Source: Hymenobacter fodinae
GTDB lineage: Bacteria; Bacteroidota; Bacteroidia; Cytophagales; Hymenobacteraceae
NCBI RefSeq assembly: GCF_004745825.1
Contig: NZ_SRLA01000002.1
Location: forward strand, 682,001-746,000
Reading direction: 5' to 3'
DNA: 64,000 bases
The notes beneath the pieces are model-generated. The model was given only the letters and a program-made list of their open reading frames with translations, had not been told where the DNA came from and did not search any database. Made by a program: the position numbers and the translations under genes. Shown here in pieces: positions 25,801 through 35,072 of the stretch (position 1 is the stretch's first letter; each line of letters starts with the position of its first letter).

Positions 25801-26361
25801 CTAGCGACTCACTACAAACGGAATGGGCTGCTTTGGGTCTTTGGGGTTAGTGGCATCAAAGGGTGTCGGCAGCCCCTTAATGTACACCAAGCGTCTGGTA
25901 TTCTCGTAGCACGTGCAGCAACCATCGGCCTTAAACTCGCCGTCCAGATCTACTCGCTCCACAACCACCGAGTCAGTCGCCACTTTTGGCCGCTTGCTAT
26001 TAATCAGGTAGAGCTTATAGGTGTATTGACTAACCTTTCGATTGTTGTTAGCCACAAAAGGGCTAGTGTTGTTGATGATGATAGGCTGCTCGCGCGCTTG
26101 TTTTAGCGTTCTGATAATCACAACTGTATCACGCGTTGGGCGCTTGGCAGTATCTCTTAACACTCCCCGCACCGCATACACAGTGTCGAAGTCCTTGGGC
26201 TTGAAGGCGGGACGAGTACTGGTAGTAGAGGTGGTGTCAAACCGTATGGCGAAGGAATCTGCGTTGCTATCGTCACAGTCGCAGGCCACGGACCCGCAGC
26301 AGGCTGCCATGAGTGCAGCAGTGGAGAAAAGCAGAAACCAGGTGAAGAAGGAGCGCAGCAT
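25801..26361 (-). CDS. Putative lipoprotein of unknown function
   Basis: 186 residues. A lipoprotein signal peptide (MLRSFFTWFLLFSTAALMAAC, minus the last residue, then CGSVACDCDD) suggests membrane anchoring through Cys21 or Cys22. The mature part is rich in Thr and Asp near the N-terminus, then beta-like (RDTVVIIRTLK, YTYKLYLINSK) with a late Cys cluster (DGCCTCYE). No family recognised. The ATG at 26361 is the only start that gives a signal peptide. The gene stands alone between the GAF gene and the T9SS cargo gene. Confidence 0.75.
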   Translation of the reverse strand: MLRSFFTWFLLFSTAALMAACCGSVACDCDDSNADSFAIRFDTTSTTSTRPAFKPKDFDTVYAVRGVLRDTAKRPTRDTVVIIRTLKQAREQPIIINNTSPFVANNNRKVSQYTYKLYLINSKRPKVATDSVVVERVDLDGEFKADGCCTCYENTRRLVYIKGLPTPFDATNPKDPKQPIPFVVSR

Positions 26362-26425
26362 AGGGGCGTAAAGATAGGGTTACGCCGCCACCCAGCCACC
26401 CTAGGCCAGTCAGGCAGCACCCATG

Positions 26426-26454
26426 AAAAAGCCAGCCCGAAAACGGGCTGGCTT
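26426..26454 (-). terminator. Terminator of the T9SS cargo gene
   Basis: AAGCCAGCCCG and CGGGCTGGCTT flank an AAAA loop; read on the minus strand the stem is followed by TTTTT. It lies about 90 bases past the stop at 26545. Confidence 0.85.
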
Positions 26455-26544
26455 ACAAACGTAACCGGTGGCCTAGATATTGGGTTTGACTTTCCCTGGT
26501 CGGCCGAAGGTGGCAAGTCAGAGTGGCCTAGCGCAGATAGTCCC

Positions 26545-27429
26545 TTATTCTTTCACAAAGCGCTTGGTTTCGGCCGCTCCTTTGGTGGTGATTTTGAAGT
26601 AGTACGTGCCGTTGGTTAGGTCGCTAAGGTTGACGGGGAGGGTATAGGTGCCCTTTTCCTTGTGAGCTTCCGGGGCCACGTTGCGCACCATATTGCCCTT
26701 GCTGTCCAGCAAATCAACCGTTACGGGGCCGGCTTTCTTCACTTCGTACTCCAGCTGGCTGGTGGGCGTAACGGGGTTGGGGTATACGGTGCTGCCCACG
26801 CGACGGGCCTCAGCCGGGGCGGCCGGAGTTGGGTTCATCAGCAAGAACCGGGCGGGCTGGAAGTAGTGCGCGCCGGAGTTGTTGGGCCGCCGTTTGCCCG
26901 CGAAGCGCTTGCGGCGCTCCTGCTGCTCGGGTGTAGCATTCTGAGCCACCAGTTCTTTCAGATCAGCAGTCCATTTCTCGCGCTGGGGCTGCACTTCCTG
27001 GGCTAGTTTGGCAATATCGCCCTCGTACTTCTGAGCCAGTTTGCCTACTTCCTGCAGCAGGGCTTTCTGGTCGTTGCGGAGTTGCTGTAGCTGTTGCTTC
27101 TGGGCATCGGTCAGCTCCGGCCGGGTGCCCTGGGGCGTACCAGCGGGGCGAAAGCTCTGGCGTAGCGTTTTGCCGCGCTGACGCAGTTCCTGTAGCTGCG
27201 TGCGGTAAATGGCCAACTGTGCCTTGTCGGAGGTGCTGAGCTGGGCCTCCAGCTTCTGGCGCTGCTGGCGCACTACTGGCAACACATTCTGGCGCACGTA
27301 GGCCAGGGTGGCGCGGCGGGGTGACCTAGTCTTGCCCTGCGTATTCTGGCCAGATTGGGCCCAAGTGCTCAGGCTAGTCAGCAGCACGAGCAGCAACAGC
27401 CCTAGGGATTTGAAGGGGGAAGTTTGCAT
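26545..27429 (-). CDS. T9SS type A sorting-domain protein with coiled coil
   Basis: 294 residues from the ATG at 27429 (MQTSPFKSLGLLLLVLLTSL, signal peptide). Residues about 40-195 are charged and Gln/Lys/Leu rich (RQQRQKLEAQL, LRQRGKTLRQSF, QKQQLQQLRNDQKALLQEV), predicting a long coiled coil similar to Spy/CpxP-like helical proteins. The last 80 residues are a type IX secretion C-terminal domain: VYPNPVTPTSQLEYEV, VTVDLLDSKGNMVRNV and the closing TNGTYYFKITTKG...KRFVKE. It is therefore exported to the cell surface or medium through T9SS. Partner and function unknown. It is flanked by terminators on both sides. Confidence 0.88.
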   Translation of the reverse strand: MQTSPFKSLGLLLLVLLTSLSTWAQSGQNTQGKTRSPRRATLAYVRQNVLPVVRQQRQKLEAQLSTSDKAQLAIYRTQLQELRQRGKTLRQSFRPAGTPQGTRPELTDAQKQQLQQLRNDQKALLQEVGKLAQKYEGDIAKLAQEVQPQREKWTADLKELVAQNATPEQQERRKRFAGKRRPNNSGAHYFQPARFLLMNPTPAAPAEARRVGSTVYPNPVTPTSQLEYEVKKAGPVTVDLLDSKGNMVRNVAPEAHKEKGTYTLPVNLSDLTNGTYYFKITTKGAAETKRFVKE

Positions 27430-27513
27430 AAGATGAATAAGTGGGAAATGCGGTTCTGCTTGTTGGTTTTGCTGCATAGATGCGCGACGGCCAGCCAGGT
27501 TTAATAGGAGCAT

Positions 27514-27548
27514 AAAAAAACCGTCCTGACCAGAGGTCAGGACGGTTT
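27514..27548 (-). terminator. Terminator of the M16 operon
   Basis: AAACCGTCCTGACC and GGTCAGGACGGTTT pair around AGA; on the minus strand the stem runs into TTTTTTT. It lies 38 bases after the stop at 27586. Confidence 0.92.
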
Positions 27549-27585
27549 GTGGCAGGCGGAGCAATAGCCAGCAGTGGCCTAGCGC

Positions 27586-29145
27586 CTACCGGAATGTGTC
27601 GTTGGTGTCGATGACTTTCACCTCCGTTACGTTGAGCTTGTAGTTGGCTACTTCGGCATCCTCCGCCACCACGGCTTGTGGTAGGCCGGCTTTCACCACG
27701 TTGGCGTAGCTCATGGGTGAGGGCGTGTTACTCTTGAGCACGTCGGCCAGGGGCTGGGCCTCGCTGTCGTCGGTCACGATGGTCACGAACATATTCTGCA
27801 CCTGCCAGTGTTTGCGCATGGCCCGGTTCACATCGTCGAGGGTGAGCTTAGCCAGCTGGCCATCCACCTCCTGCAGCCAGTCTTTGCGGCCGTAGAAACG
27901 CGAGTCGAGCAGGAAGCCTAGTTGCTTGGCGGGCGTGGTGCCGTAGAGCTTCACGTAGGAGCGCAGGAAGGTGCGGGTGCGCTCAAAGTCCTCTTTGCTC
28001 ATGCCGTTTTTCACCACGTTGTCCATCTCGCGCACCGCCAGGCGCAGGGCAAATGGGGCGTGGCCTACGGTGAGGTTGCCCAGCTCAGAGGGGTACTGCT
28101 TGCGCAGGCCTTCGGCAATTTGTACCGGCCGTAGCCAGATGCTGGTGTAGTTGGCGTGGCGCGGCACGCCGGGCACGGGGAGCATGTTGTTGCCGCCGGC
28201 CTCGTACCACTCAATGTAGCTGTAGTCGCCGTAGTTCATGGAGCGCGTCGTCCGGATTTTGTCGTAGAGCTTGCCGTAGCTCTTGCGGTGCTCACCCAGC
28301 CAGGAGTTAGCCACCATCAGAGCCGCAAAATCGTCTTGGGCGCGGGTGGTCTGGATGGGGAAGCCCGCATACACCGCTGAGCCCAGGGCATCGGGCTTGC
28401 TGATGATTTCTACGTGGATGCCTTTGGGCATGGCCGCCACCGGAATGGGCGCTTTCACGCTGCTCTTGGGCAGCTTGCCCAGGTCGCGCTCCAACTGTTT
28501 AGCGAAGGAAGCGGGATAGTTGCCGGCTAGGCCTATAGTAAGGTTGTTTTGGCCAAAGGCGCTGGCGTAGTACTTCTTCACATCATCAAGCGTGATGCTC
28601 TTCACGCCGGCGGCCGTGCCGCGCGTCATGTGCTGATAGCGCGTGCCCCGGAACAGCTGATCTTCGAGAGCAAACTTGCTGTAATCCTCATCCGAAGAAG
28701 CCCGAATCAACTGCTCCACGTAGTTGAGCTGGTTGCTCTTAAGGCGGTCGAAGTCCTCCTGCGTGAAAGAGGGCGTCAGCATCAGCCCCCGCAATACGGG
28801 GTAAAATTTGTCGATAAAGTCGCGGTGAAACTCAAAGGTGAAGGTAGTCACCTCCTTGTCGGTGGTGGCGTAGTAGCGCGCCGCCATGGGGTAGAGGAGG
28901 TCCTTGAGCTGGGCGGCCGTCAGGTCTTTGGTGCCGCCCTCGGTGAGGAGCTGGCTGGTGAGGTAGGTGAGGCCTTCTTTGCCCACGGGGTCGGCGGCCG
29001 AGCCGTTGCGGAACTGCAGCTTCACCACCACTTTGGCGGCGTTGGGTTGGCGCAGCTCTACTAGTTCGGCGGCGCGAGCTGGTGCTAAGGCCACCGGCCC
29101 CAACAGGGCCGCGCTCAGCAACAGGCGAGAAACGATATATTTCAT
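27586..29145 (-). CDS. M16 family peptidase homologue, catalytically inactive partner
   Basis: 519 residues from the ATG at 29145, which starts a signal peptide (MKYIVSRLLLSAALLGPVAL). The fold is that of the M16 (insulinase/pitrilysin-like) half-peptidases, with LRGLMLTPSFTQEDFDRLK and NLTIGLAGNYP. The zinc motif HxxEH is missing: the aligned segment reads GLTYLTSQLLTEGGT. In the M16B arrangement one active and one inactive subunit form a closed chamber, and the active gene lies immediately upstream (115-base gap, same strand). Periplasmic location is inferred from the signal peptide. Gly/Arg motifs needed for substrate binding in inactive subunits cannot be judged here. Confidence 0.9.
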   Translation of the reverse strand: MKYIVSRLLLSAALLGPVALAPARAAELVELRQPNAAKVVVKLQFRNGSAADPVGKEGLTYLTSQLLTEGGTKDLTAAQLKDLLYPMAARYYATTDKEVTTFTFEFHRDFIDKFYPVLRGLMLTPSFTQEDFDRLKSNQLNYVEQLIRASSDEDYSKFALEDQLFRGTRYQHMTRGTAAGVKSITLDDVKKYYASAFGQNNLTIGLAGNYPASFAKQLERDLGKLPKSSVKAPIPVAAMPKGIHVEIISKPDALGSAVYAGFPIQTTRAQDDFAALMVANSWLGEHRKSYGKLYDKIRTTRSMNYGDYSYIEWYEAGGNNMLPVPGVPRHANYTSIWLRPVQIAEGLRKQYPSELGNLTVGHAPFALRLAVREMDNVVKNGMSKEDFERTRTFLRSYVKLYGTTPAKQLGFLLDSRFYGRKDWLQEVDGQLAKLTLDDVNRAMRKHWQVQNMFVTIVTDDSEAQPLADVLKSNTPSPMSYANVVKAGLPQAVVAEDAEVANYKLNVTEVKVIDTNDTFR

Positions 29146-29260
29146 GGAAACGAAATCAGAGAAGAAAAAAGGAAGCGACGAGCCTGCTGCAGTGGCACGA
29201 GGCATAGTGGCCTAGCAGAAGGGGAGGAATGCCCACGTCGCTTATACAGGTAGTGCTGGC

Positions 29261-30646
29261 TTACTGTAGGCCACTCGTAGCGCCCGGCCCGATGGTTCCC
29301 ACCGTGAGACCCGCAGGCACGAAGTATTTCTGAGCCACAGCCTGAATATCAGCTGCCGTTACCTGGTCGTACTGGGCATAGAAGCGGTTCAGGGAATTCA
29401 CGTCGCCGGTCAGCCAGATAAACTGTGAGAGGGCGTTGGCTACTTGGTCGGGCGCGTCGAGGCCCATCAGAAAACCATACTTCAACGCCGACTTCGTATC
29501 GGCGAGACGCTTGGCGTCCACGGGCTTGGTTTTCAGTTCTTCCAGGGCCTTGGTAATTTGGTCTTTCACGTAGGCCATGTCCTGAGGCTTCACCACCGAG
29601 GCGCGAATGGTCATCAGGTATGGGTCGCGGGTGTAGTTAGGCGAGCCACCCACGAAGCGCACCTTTTGCTCCTTCACCACCAATTGCTGGTACAGCGGCG
29701 AGTTTTCGGCAAACAGCATGGTCGTGAGCACGTCGAGGGCGGGCAGGTCTTTGCTCTGGTCGGAGAAGGCCGGACCGCGGTAGCTCAGGCTTACCAGGGG
29801 CGGGAAGTTAGCGTTCTGGATGTGCACCGCCCGCGGGGCCGTTTGGGCAGGCTCCGGGGTGATGTTGGGCGTGTAGGTGCCACGCTTCCACGACGCGAAG
29901 TATTTATCGGCCAGCTTGTTTACTTCCTCCTGTTTTACGTCGCCCACTACCAGCAGCGTAGTGTACTCGGGGCGGTAGAAACGGTCGAAGAAGGTGAGGG
30001 AATACTGGTACTGGTTGGGCATGTCCACGATGTCCTTGAAGAAGCCCATGGTGGTATGCTCGTAGGTGTGCTTGTCGAAGGCCGCATCAGCCACTTTCTC
30101 GTTCAGCTGGGTATAGAGCGAGGCCGAGTTCTTGGTGTACTCGCCCTTCACGGCGCCGGCTTCGGCCTTGAAATCATGCTCCGAGTATTTCAGGTTCTGG
30201 AAGCGGTCGGCTTCTACCTCAAACATTTTCTCCAGCATGCGGGCGTTGCCGGTCATGTGGTACACGGTGCGGTCGAGGGAGGTGTTGGCGTTGGCGGCGG
30301 CCCCAATGCTCTGCAGCACTTCGTCGTACTGCTCCTTCGAATATTTCTCGGTGCCCCGGAACATCACGTGCTCAAAGAAGTGGGCGAAGCCCGTATGGCC
30401 CGGCTCTACTTCGTCGCGGGAGCCCGCGCGCACCACCAGAAAGAATGAGGCCAGTCCTGGCGAGTCGAACGGCACCGTAACTACGTTCAGGCCATTGGCC
30501 AACTGCTTTTGCTGAATAGGGTAAGGGAAGGCGGCCTTGGGGCTGGCCACCGCGGCAGTAGAAGAGGCAGGGGACTTCTGAGCGTCGGCGGCCGGACCAG
30601 CCAGCAGCGCGGCACCCAGCGCCAAAGCCTGCAGTGCATGTTTCAT
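29261..30646 (-). CDS. M16 family zinc peptidase, active subunit
   Basis: 461 residues from the ATG at 30646 (MKHALQALALGAALLAGPAADAQ gives the signal peptide). The inverted zinc motif HFFEH is at residues 89-93 (GFAHFFEHVMFRGTEKY), and the third ligand Glu lies in the downstream EAGAVKGEY segment. Length fits a single M16B subunit (about 450). It likely pairs with the inactive subunit encoded just downstream to degrade peptides in the periplasm. A near-consensus promoter box TTACTTTG lies at 30704-30711 (minus strand). Confidence 0.92.
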   Translation of the reverse strand: MKHALQALALGAALLAGPAADAQKSPASSTAAVASPKAAFPYPIQQKQLANGLNVVTVPFDSPGLASFFLVVRAGSRDEVEPGHTGFAHFFEHVMFRGTEKYSKEQYDEVLQSIGAAANANTSLDRTVYHMTGNARMLEKMFEVEADRFQNLKYSEHDFKAEAGAVKGEYTKNSASLYTQLNEKVADAAFDKHTYEHTTMGFFKDIVDMPNQYQYSLTFFDRFYRPEYTTLLVVGDVKQEEVNKLADKYFASWKRGTYTPNITPEPAQTAPRAVHIQNANFPPLVSLSYRGPAFSDQSKDLPALDVLTTMLFAENSPLYQQLVVKEQKVRFVGGSPNYTRDPYLMTIRASVVKPQDMAYVKDQITKALEELKTKPVDAKRLADTKSALKYGFLMGLDAPDQVANALSQFIWLTGDVNSLNRFYAQYDQVTAADIQAVAQKYFVPAGLTVGTIGPGATSGLQ

Positions 30647-30886
30647 AAGAGGTATGCGATGAGCGTGAAGAATGCCCGATCCTGGAAGGACAGGTAGCCG
30701 CAAAGTAACCAACCAGCCCAATAGGTTGCAGAGTACTAGCCTAGGCCACTGAGAGCAGGCCTAGGTCCAACAGCGTGTAACGGACTAATTAGTAAGCCTT
30801 CCGTTAAATACTAATTCCCACCCTCAGCGCCGTGGCGGGCCAAAGGTGGGAACCATGTGTAGGTATGCGCAGGAAGAGAGAACAGG

Positions 30887-31540
30887 TTAATTCTTGCTGG
30901 TGGCCGTATTGATGATTTCCTCCGCCGGGCCCGCCGCTAGTAGTTGCTTGCGTAAACCGAGCGCCGCGGTATCCAATTGAGGCCGAATTTGGTCGAGAGC
31001 GAGGCGTAGACCCTGCACATCGGCAATGCGGGGGGCGCTGGTCTGGCTGTAGCCGCTGTACATGGCCACCCGCACGTTGCTACGGCCCCTGCCCACGTAG
31101 GAGCCGAGAACCTCGCCCTTGGAGTTTATAATCTGCACCTCCGCCTTCACCTCGGTGCGGTACCACTCTAGGGGCAGGCCTAGGAGGCTAGGAGTCATGA
31201 GGGTTGCCATCTGAAAAGCCTGCAGGGCCCGCCCAGTGCGCGTAACAGTAGCTTCCGTAATAATCAGCTTTGCATAACCATACTGCAGTGTGTCTTCGGG
31301 CTCGGCCATATGGTAGGCCAGTTCTTGGCGGAATACCTTTGAGGCGTCATCGGGGTAAGCACCTTCCGAAGCATTCAATGGGCCTGCTTCCACTACTTCT
31401 GCCAAGCGCGGCAGCTTGCCAATAGAAACCGAGTGGTTGGAGTGCACGGCACTATACAAAGCCTCCTCCGACGATTTACACCCTCCCAGGAGTCCAAAAG
31501 CCAGGAAGAAGACGACAGTGTAGCGGTTCGCGAAATTCAT
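30887..31540 (-). CDS. Putative lipoprotein of unknown function
   Basis: 217 residues with a clear lipoprotein signal (VVFFLAFGLLGGC, Cys21). The mature part contains LQYGYAKLIITEATVTRTGRAL, LGLPLEWYRTEVKAEVQIINSKGEVLGSY and a late helical region (LALDQIRPQLD). The pattern of a beta sandwich with a secondary-metabolite- or stress-like lipoprotein cannot be matched to a named family. The upstream 80 bases are AT-rich and probably carry the promoter. Monocistronic. Confidence 0.78.
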   Translation of the reverse strand: MNFANRYTVVFFLAFGLLGGCKSSEEALYSAVHSNHSVSIGKLPRLAEVVEAGPLNASEGAYPDDASKVFRQELAYHMAEPEDTLQYGYAKLIITEATVTRTGRALQAFQMATLMTPSLLGLPLEWYRTEVKAEVQIINSKGEVLGSYVGRGRSNVRVAMYSGYSQTSAPRIADVQGLRLALDQIRPQLDTAALGLRKQLLAAGPAEEIINTATSKN

Positions 31541-31707
31541 AGGCAGGTCGGTTAATGAGCTAACTTCCAGGCTGAACCCTAAAAGTAGCGCATAATGTTT
31601 CGCAAATAGGTTGATTCAAATATAAATATTTAATTAAAAAATATAACCTAGTGAATGCAATTATTTATGATACGTCCTAAAGGGGCTGTAGTATAGGTAT
31701 TCTGCAA

Positions 31708-31746
31708 AATAAAGCCCCGCACGTAAATCAATTGCGGGGCTTTATT
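31708..31746 (-). terminator. Terminator of the DAACS symporter gene
   Basis: AATAAAGCCCCGC (31708-31720) and GCGGGGCTTTATT (31734-31746) form a 13-bp stem, 25 bases after the stop at 31771 on the minus strand. Confidence 0.88.
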
Positions 31747-31770
31747 CTACTATAACTTAGATAACCAGAT

Positions 31771-33189
31771 TTAGTGAGCGGAGTGGATCAGTGCGCTATC
31801 TGGCTCGGCCAGCTCTTCCAGCGGCGGGGCTACGTAGTTGTCCACAAACTCACCTTCCCAGCGGGCTACTACGGCTGTGGCCAGGCAGTTCCCAATCACG
31901 TTTACAGCGGTGCGGGCCATATCCATTAGGGCATCAATCCCTAAAATGATGAATACCGGCCAAGCGGGCAGGTTAAACGAGGCCACCGTAGCCAGCAGAA
32001 TCACGAGCGAGGCACGTGGTACGCCGGCCACGCCCTTGCTGGTGAGCATCAGGGTAAATACCATTACCAACTGCTGACCAAACGTGAGCTCCACGCCTGC
32101 AGCCTGGGCCACGAAAATGGCCGCCAGCGACAGGTACAGGGTAGTGCCATCGAGGTTGAAGGAGTAGCCAGTAGGCATCACGAAGGCCACAATGCGGCGC
32201 GGTACGCCAATGCCGATCATGGCTTCCATGGCGCGGGGCAAGGCGGCTTCAGAAGAGGTAGTAGCGAAGGCAATGCTAACGGGCTCGGCAATGGCCAGCA
32301 CGAAGCGCTTGAGCGGGATGCGGGCAATCAGGGCAATGGGCACCAGAACCAACAGTAAGAAGGCAGCCAGAGCACCATAGAGCGTGAGTAGCAGCTTGAA
32401 CGCATTATACAGGGGCGCAAAGCCCATTTTTCCTACCGTGTAGGCCAGGGCGCCACCCACACCAAACGGGGCGAAAAACATCACCACGTTGGTGAATTTG
32501 AACATCACCTCCGACAGGCTTTCGGTGAGTTGCAGCATTGGTGCCCGGTGTTTCTGGTGCACCATGGCTAAGCCAATGGCGAAGATGATGGCAAAAACTA
32601 CTACTTGCAGTACTTGTCCTTCCGCTACCGATTTAGCAATGTTCTCGGGGAAAATGTGCAGGATGATATCAGCCGTCGTCTGCTTTACGGTTTGCAGTTG
32701 CTCGGTGTCGGCGGCAATACCGCTGCGGTCTACGCCTTCGCCGGCGCGGGTCAGGTTGATGGCCCCCAGCCCGATAAACAAGGCGAAGGTGGTCACCACT
32801 TCAAAATAAATCAGGGCTTTCAGGCCCATTTTGCCCACCTGCTTTAGGTCGGCGTGGCCGGCAATGCCCACTACCAGCGTAGCAAATACCAGCGGAGCAA
32901 TAATGGTTTTTACCAGGCGCAGGAATACGTCGCTGAGAACTTTTAGCTGTACAGCCTGCTCAGGGAAATCGTGGCCAATTTCGGCGCCCACCAGCATGCT
33001 CACCACAATCCAAAACGTGATGGAGCGGCGCTGAAAACCGAGCACCACGGCTGCGGCAATGGCCAGCCAGCGGGCCGCCACGGGTACTGCGTCGGGTAAG
33101 GCAACAACTTGGTAGGCTCCCAAGGCCGTCAGAACGGCCGCAAGTACAAAGAGAATAAGAACGAGAGGTGCGAGTCGCGAAAACTTCAT
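31771..33189 (-). CDS. Dicarboxylate/amino acid:cation symporter (DAACS, GltP/DctA-like)
   Basis: 472 residues, eight helices plus two re-entrant loops. Signatures: the serine-rich hairpin AFATTSSEAALPRAME, the NMDGT-type motif in PTGYSFNLDGTTLYLSLAAIF, and VAGVPRASLVILLAT near the second hairpin. The family couples uptake of glutamate, aspartate or C4-dicarboxylates to Na+ or H+. The N-terminal two helices (before DFPEQAVQLK) are slightly longer than in GltP. A perfect TATCTTTG box on the minus strand at 33225-33232 places the promoter 36 bases before the ATG. It is divergent from the dipeptide epimerase gene. Confidence 0.92.
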   Translation of the reverse strand: MKFSRLAPLVLILFVLAAVLTALGAYQVVALPDAVPVAARWLAIAAAVVLGFQRRSITFWIVVSMLVGAEIGHDFPEQAVQLKVLSDVFLRLVKTIIAPLVFATLVVGIAGHADLKQVGKMGLKALIYFEVVTTFALFIGLGAINLTRAGEGVDRSGIAADTEQLQTVKQTTADIILHIFPENIAKSVAEGQVLQVVVFAIIFAIGLAMVHQKHRAPMLQLTESLSEVMFKFTNVVMFFAPFGVGGALAYTVGKMGFAPLYNAFKLLLTLYGALAAFLLLVLVPIALIARIPLKRFVLAIAEPVSIAFATTSSEAALPRAMEAMIGIGVPRRIVAFVMPTGYSFNLDGTTLYLSLAAIFVAQAAGVELTFGQQLVMVFTLMLTSKGVAGVPRASLVILLATVASFNLPAWPVFIILGIDALMDMARTAVNVIGNCLATAVVARWEGEFVDNYVAPPLEELAEPDSALIHSAH

Positions 33190-33224
33190 GCGCAGCAGTC
33201 AGAGAGATAATGGCGGGAATCTGG

Positions 33225-33232
33225 CAAAGATA
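33225..33232 (-). promoter_or_regulatory. -7 promoter box for the DAACS symporter gene
   Basis: Minus-strand TATCTTTG, an exact TAnnTTTG, 36 bases upstream of the ATG at 33189. Confidence 0.7.
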
Positions 33233-33375
33233 GGTTTTTGAGCCGGGCAGTAATAGGCGCCCCGCCTGAGTTTGCCCGTAGGCCAGGGTACCACCATATC
33301 TCTAGGCCATCCGCTGGCGTATCGGGGTGGCATAGTACCTTGGCCTCTCGCTTTCGCTCTCTGCTCTTTCGTCCC

Positions 33376-34413
33376 ATGCTTACCTGGTCCCTCACGCCGC
33401 TGGTGCTGCCCCTGCGCTACACCTGGAAAATAGCGCGTAACGCTTCCACCTCGAAAACCAACCTGCTCCTGAAAGTGCAGGACACCGCTGCCACCGCCGC
33501 CGGTTGGGGTGAGGCTGCCCCCAACATTAGATACGGCGAGACGCCCGAGGGCCTGCAGGAAGAGTTTGCGCAGCTACAGGCCGCCGGCCTAGGCCAGTGC
33601 AACACCCTAGAAGAGCTGACCGACTTCTTAACGGCGCATGCCCCGGCCCACGCCCTGCGGTTTGCCTTAGAGTCGGCGTTTGTGCACCGCGAGGCTGTGC
33701 TGGCCGGGCATCCCGTAGCGCAGTGGCTAGGCCTCTCGCAGCCCGCGCCGGCCGTTCCGACGGCCGTTACCCTGCCCATTATGGAACCCGGGGCCGTGGC
33801 TGGGTTTCTGCAGCAGCAGGGCTACCAGCGTTTTCCGCTGCTGAAAGTGAAGGTGAACCGGGAAGGGGCCGTGGAGTTGCTGCGTGAGGTTACGCGCTTG
33901 TTGCCCGACCACTTGCTCATCATCGACGGCAACGAGGCGTGGACTGATGCTGATAGCCTGCGCCAGTCGTGGGAGCAGATTCGGGCGTTGCCGGGCCTGC
34001 GGGTGCGCCTGCTCGAGCAACCCCTGCCCGCCGCTTGCGCCGAAGATTACCGTGCCCTGAAAGGCCAGTTGGGTTGCCCGGTTTTCGCCGATGAGTCTGT
34101 GACCGACGAGGCCGACTTTGCAGAAATTGCCCGGCAGTTCGATGGGGTGAACATGAAGCTTATGAAAGCCGGGGGCTACCTAAACGGCCTCCGCATTCTG
34201 CGCGAAACCCGGATTCATGGCCTCGAGACGATGGTTGGGTGCATGGTAGAAACTTCATTGGGTATTTGGTCGGCCCTGCAGGTAAGCACCCTAGCCGATG
34301 TGTGCGACTTAGATGGTTTTCTGGTAGTGCAGGAGGAGCCCTTTGGATTGGTGGCCGAAGAGCAAGGCTACCTGGTGCCGCGCCGCCCCGACTGGCCTAG
34401 CCTGCTACTATAA
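33376..34413 (+). CDS. Dipeptide epimerase (L-Ala-D/L-Glu epimerase type, enolase superfamily)
   Basis: 345 residues from the ATG at 33376. N-terminal capping domain (MLTWSLTPLVLPLRYTWKIA), then the barrel with the MR-type catalytic set: KVKVN (catalytic Lys of KxK), LIIDGNEAW (first metal Asp), LLEQPLP (Glu), VFADES (Asp) and MKLMKAGG (second catalytic Lys). These are the residues of L-Ala-D/L-Glu epimerases, which act on dipeptides released from murein or the diet. The GCMVETSLG loop near the C-terminus is also typical. A TACCTTGG box at 33336-33343 is a possible promoter. Fits the peptide-use theme of the window. Confidence 0.9.
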   Translation: MLTWSLTPLVLPLRYTWKIARNASTSKTNLLLKVQDTAATAAGWGEAAPNIRYGETPEGLQEEFAQLQAAGLGQCNTLEELTDFLTAHAPAHALRFALESAFVHREAVLAGHPVAQWLGLSQPAPAVPTAVTLPIMEPGAVAGFLQQQGYQRFPLLKVKVNREGAVELLREVTRLLPDHLLIIDGNEAWTDADSLRQSWEQIRALPGLRVRLLEQPLPAACAEDYRALKGQLGCPVFADESVTDEADFAEIARQFDGVNMKLMKAGGYLNGLRILRETRIHGLETMVGCMVETSLGIWSALQVSTLADVCDLDGFLVVQEEPFGLVAEEQGYLVPRRPDWPSLLL

Positions 34414-34463
34414 GCGCTGCCGGCTGGCAAACCACCACAGAGTAGTTAGCCAGCCGGCAGCGC
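34414..34463. repeat. Inverted repeat between converging genes
   Basis: Perfect 15-bp arms GCGCTGCCGGCTGGC (34414) and complement (34449-34463) with a 20-base loop; no T tract. It directly follows the epimerase stop and faces the minus-strand gene ending at 34488; probably a bidirectional mRNA-end structure. Confidence 0.75.
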
Positions 34464-34487
34464 CTGAACTGATCCGCAACGCGGCAG

Positions 34488-35072
34488 TTACTTCAGTTTC
34501 TCATCCAGGGCCTTAATCTGCTTGTCTAGCTGGCTGGTATCGGCGGGGCGCTGGCCTGCTGAACTCATCAGGCTGATTTTCTGGTTTAAGAGCTGAATTT
34601 TCTCACCCATGAGGCTGATTTTCTGATTCAGCTCCATGAGTCTCGCCTCCACACCGGCCGCGCTGTTGGGGGCGGGGCGGTTGTCAACGTACTGCTGAAA
34701 CTGGGTGCCGGCGCTGCCTGCGGGTTCATTTCGGGCTTCGGCAGCACTACTTGGCGTGGCGAAGACAATACCACCATCCATGCGCACGTAATCACCTTCC
34801 TTTAAAGTCGTTATTTTGCCTCCTGGAAGTTCTACTATGCCACTCTTGTAGTTGATTTTGGTGCCATTGGAGAGAACCACATTTTTAGTAAGCGGAGTAG
34901 GGCGTTTGCCTTGTACCAGCACCACCTGACCGCCCTGCATCAGAAAGCGGTCATTAGAATTGGCTTCTTTGGCGCCGGCCGGCATTTTTGGCGCGGTAGT
35001 GGATTGAGCAATTACGGGTGTTGCGGCCAGAAAACCGGTCAGCAATGCCACAGAGTACAGGAGCTTTTTCAT
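34488..35072 (-). CDS. Secreted protein with DUF6799-like domain and C-terminal coiled coil
   Basis: 194 residues with signal peptide (MKKLLYSVALLTGFLAATPVIAQ minus its last residues). A short beta domain of about 60 residues (NDRFLMQGGQVVLVQG, TPLTKNVVLSNGTKINY, EGDYVRMDGG) resembles the DUF6799 domain found in Cytophagia; this assignment is by memory of the pattern. The C-terminus has repeated amphipathic units (LMELNQKISLMGEKIQLLNQKISLMS) that should form a coiled coil. Exported, function unknown. Divergent from the marR gene with a 162-base intergenic region. Confidence 0.8.
   Translation of the reverse strand: MKKLLYSVALLTGFLAATPVIAQSTTAPKMPAGAKEANSNDRFLMQGGQVVLVQGKRPTPLTKNVVLSNGTKINYKSGIVELPGGKITTLKEGDYVRMDGGIVFATPSSAAEARNEPAGSAGTQFQQYVDNRPAPNSAAGVEARLMELNQKISLMGEKIQLLNQKISLMSSAGQRPADTSQLDKQIKALDEKLK

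Noticed and set aside
29444..30448. 334-codon plus-strand frame opposite the M16 gene
   Set aside because: Exact antisense of a recognised peptidase; His/Val/Gly-rich composition is the usual antisense pattern.
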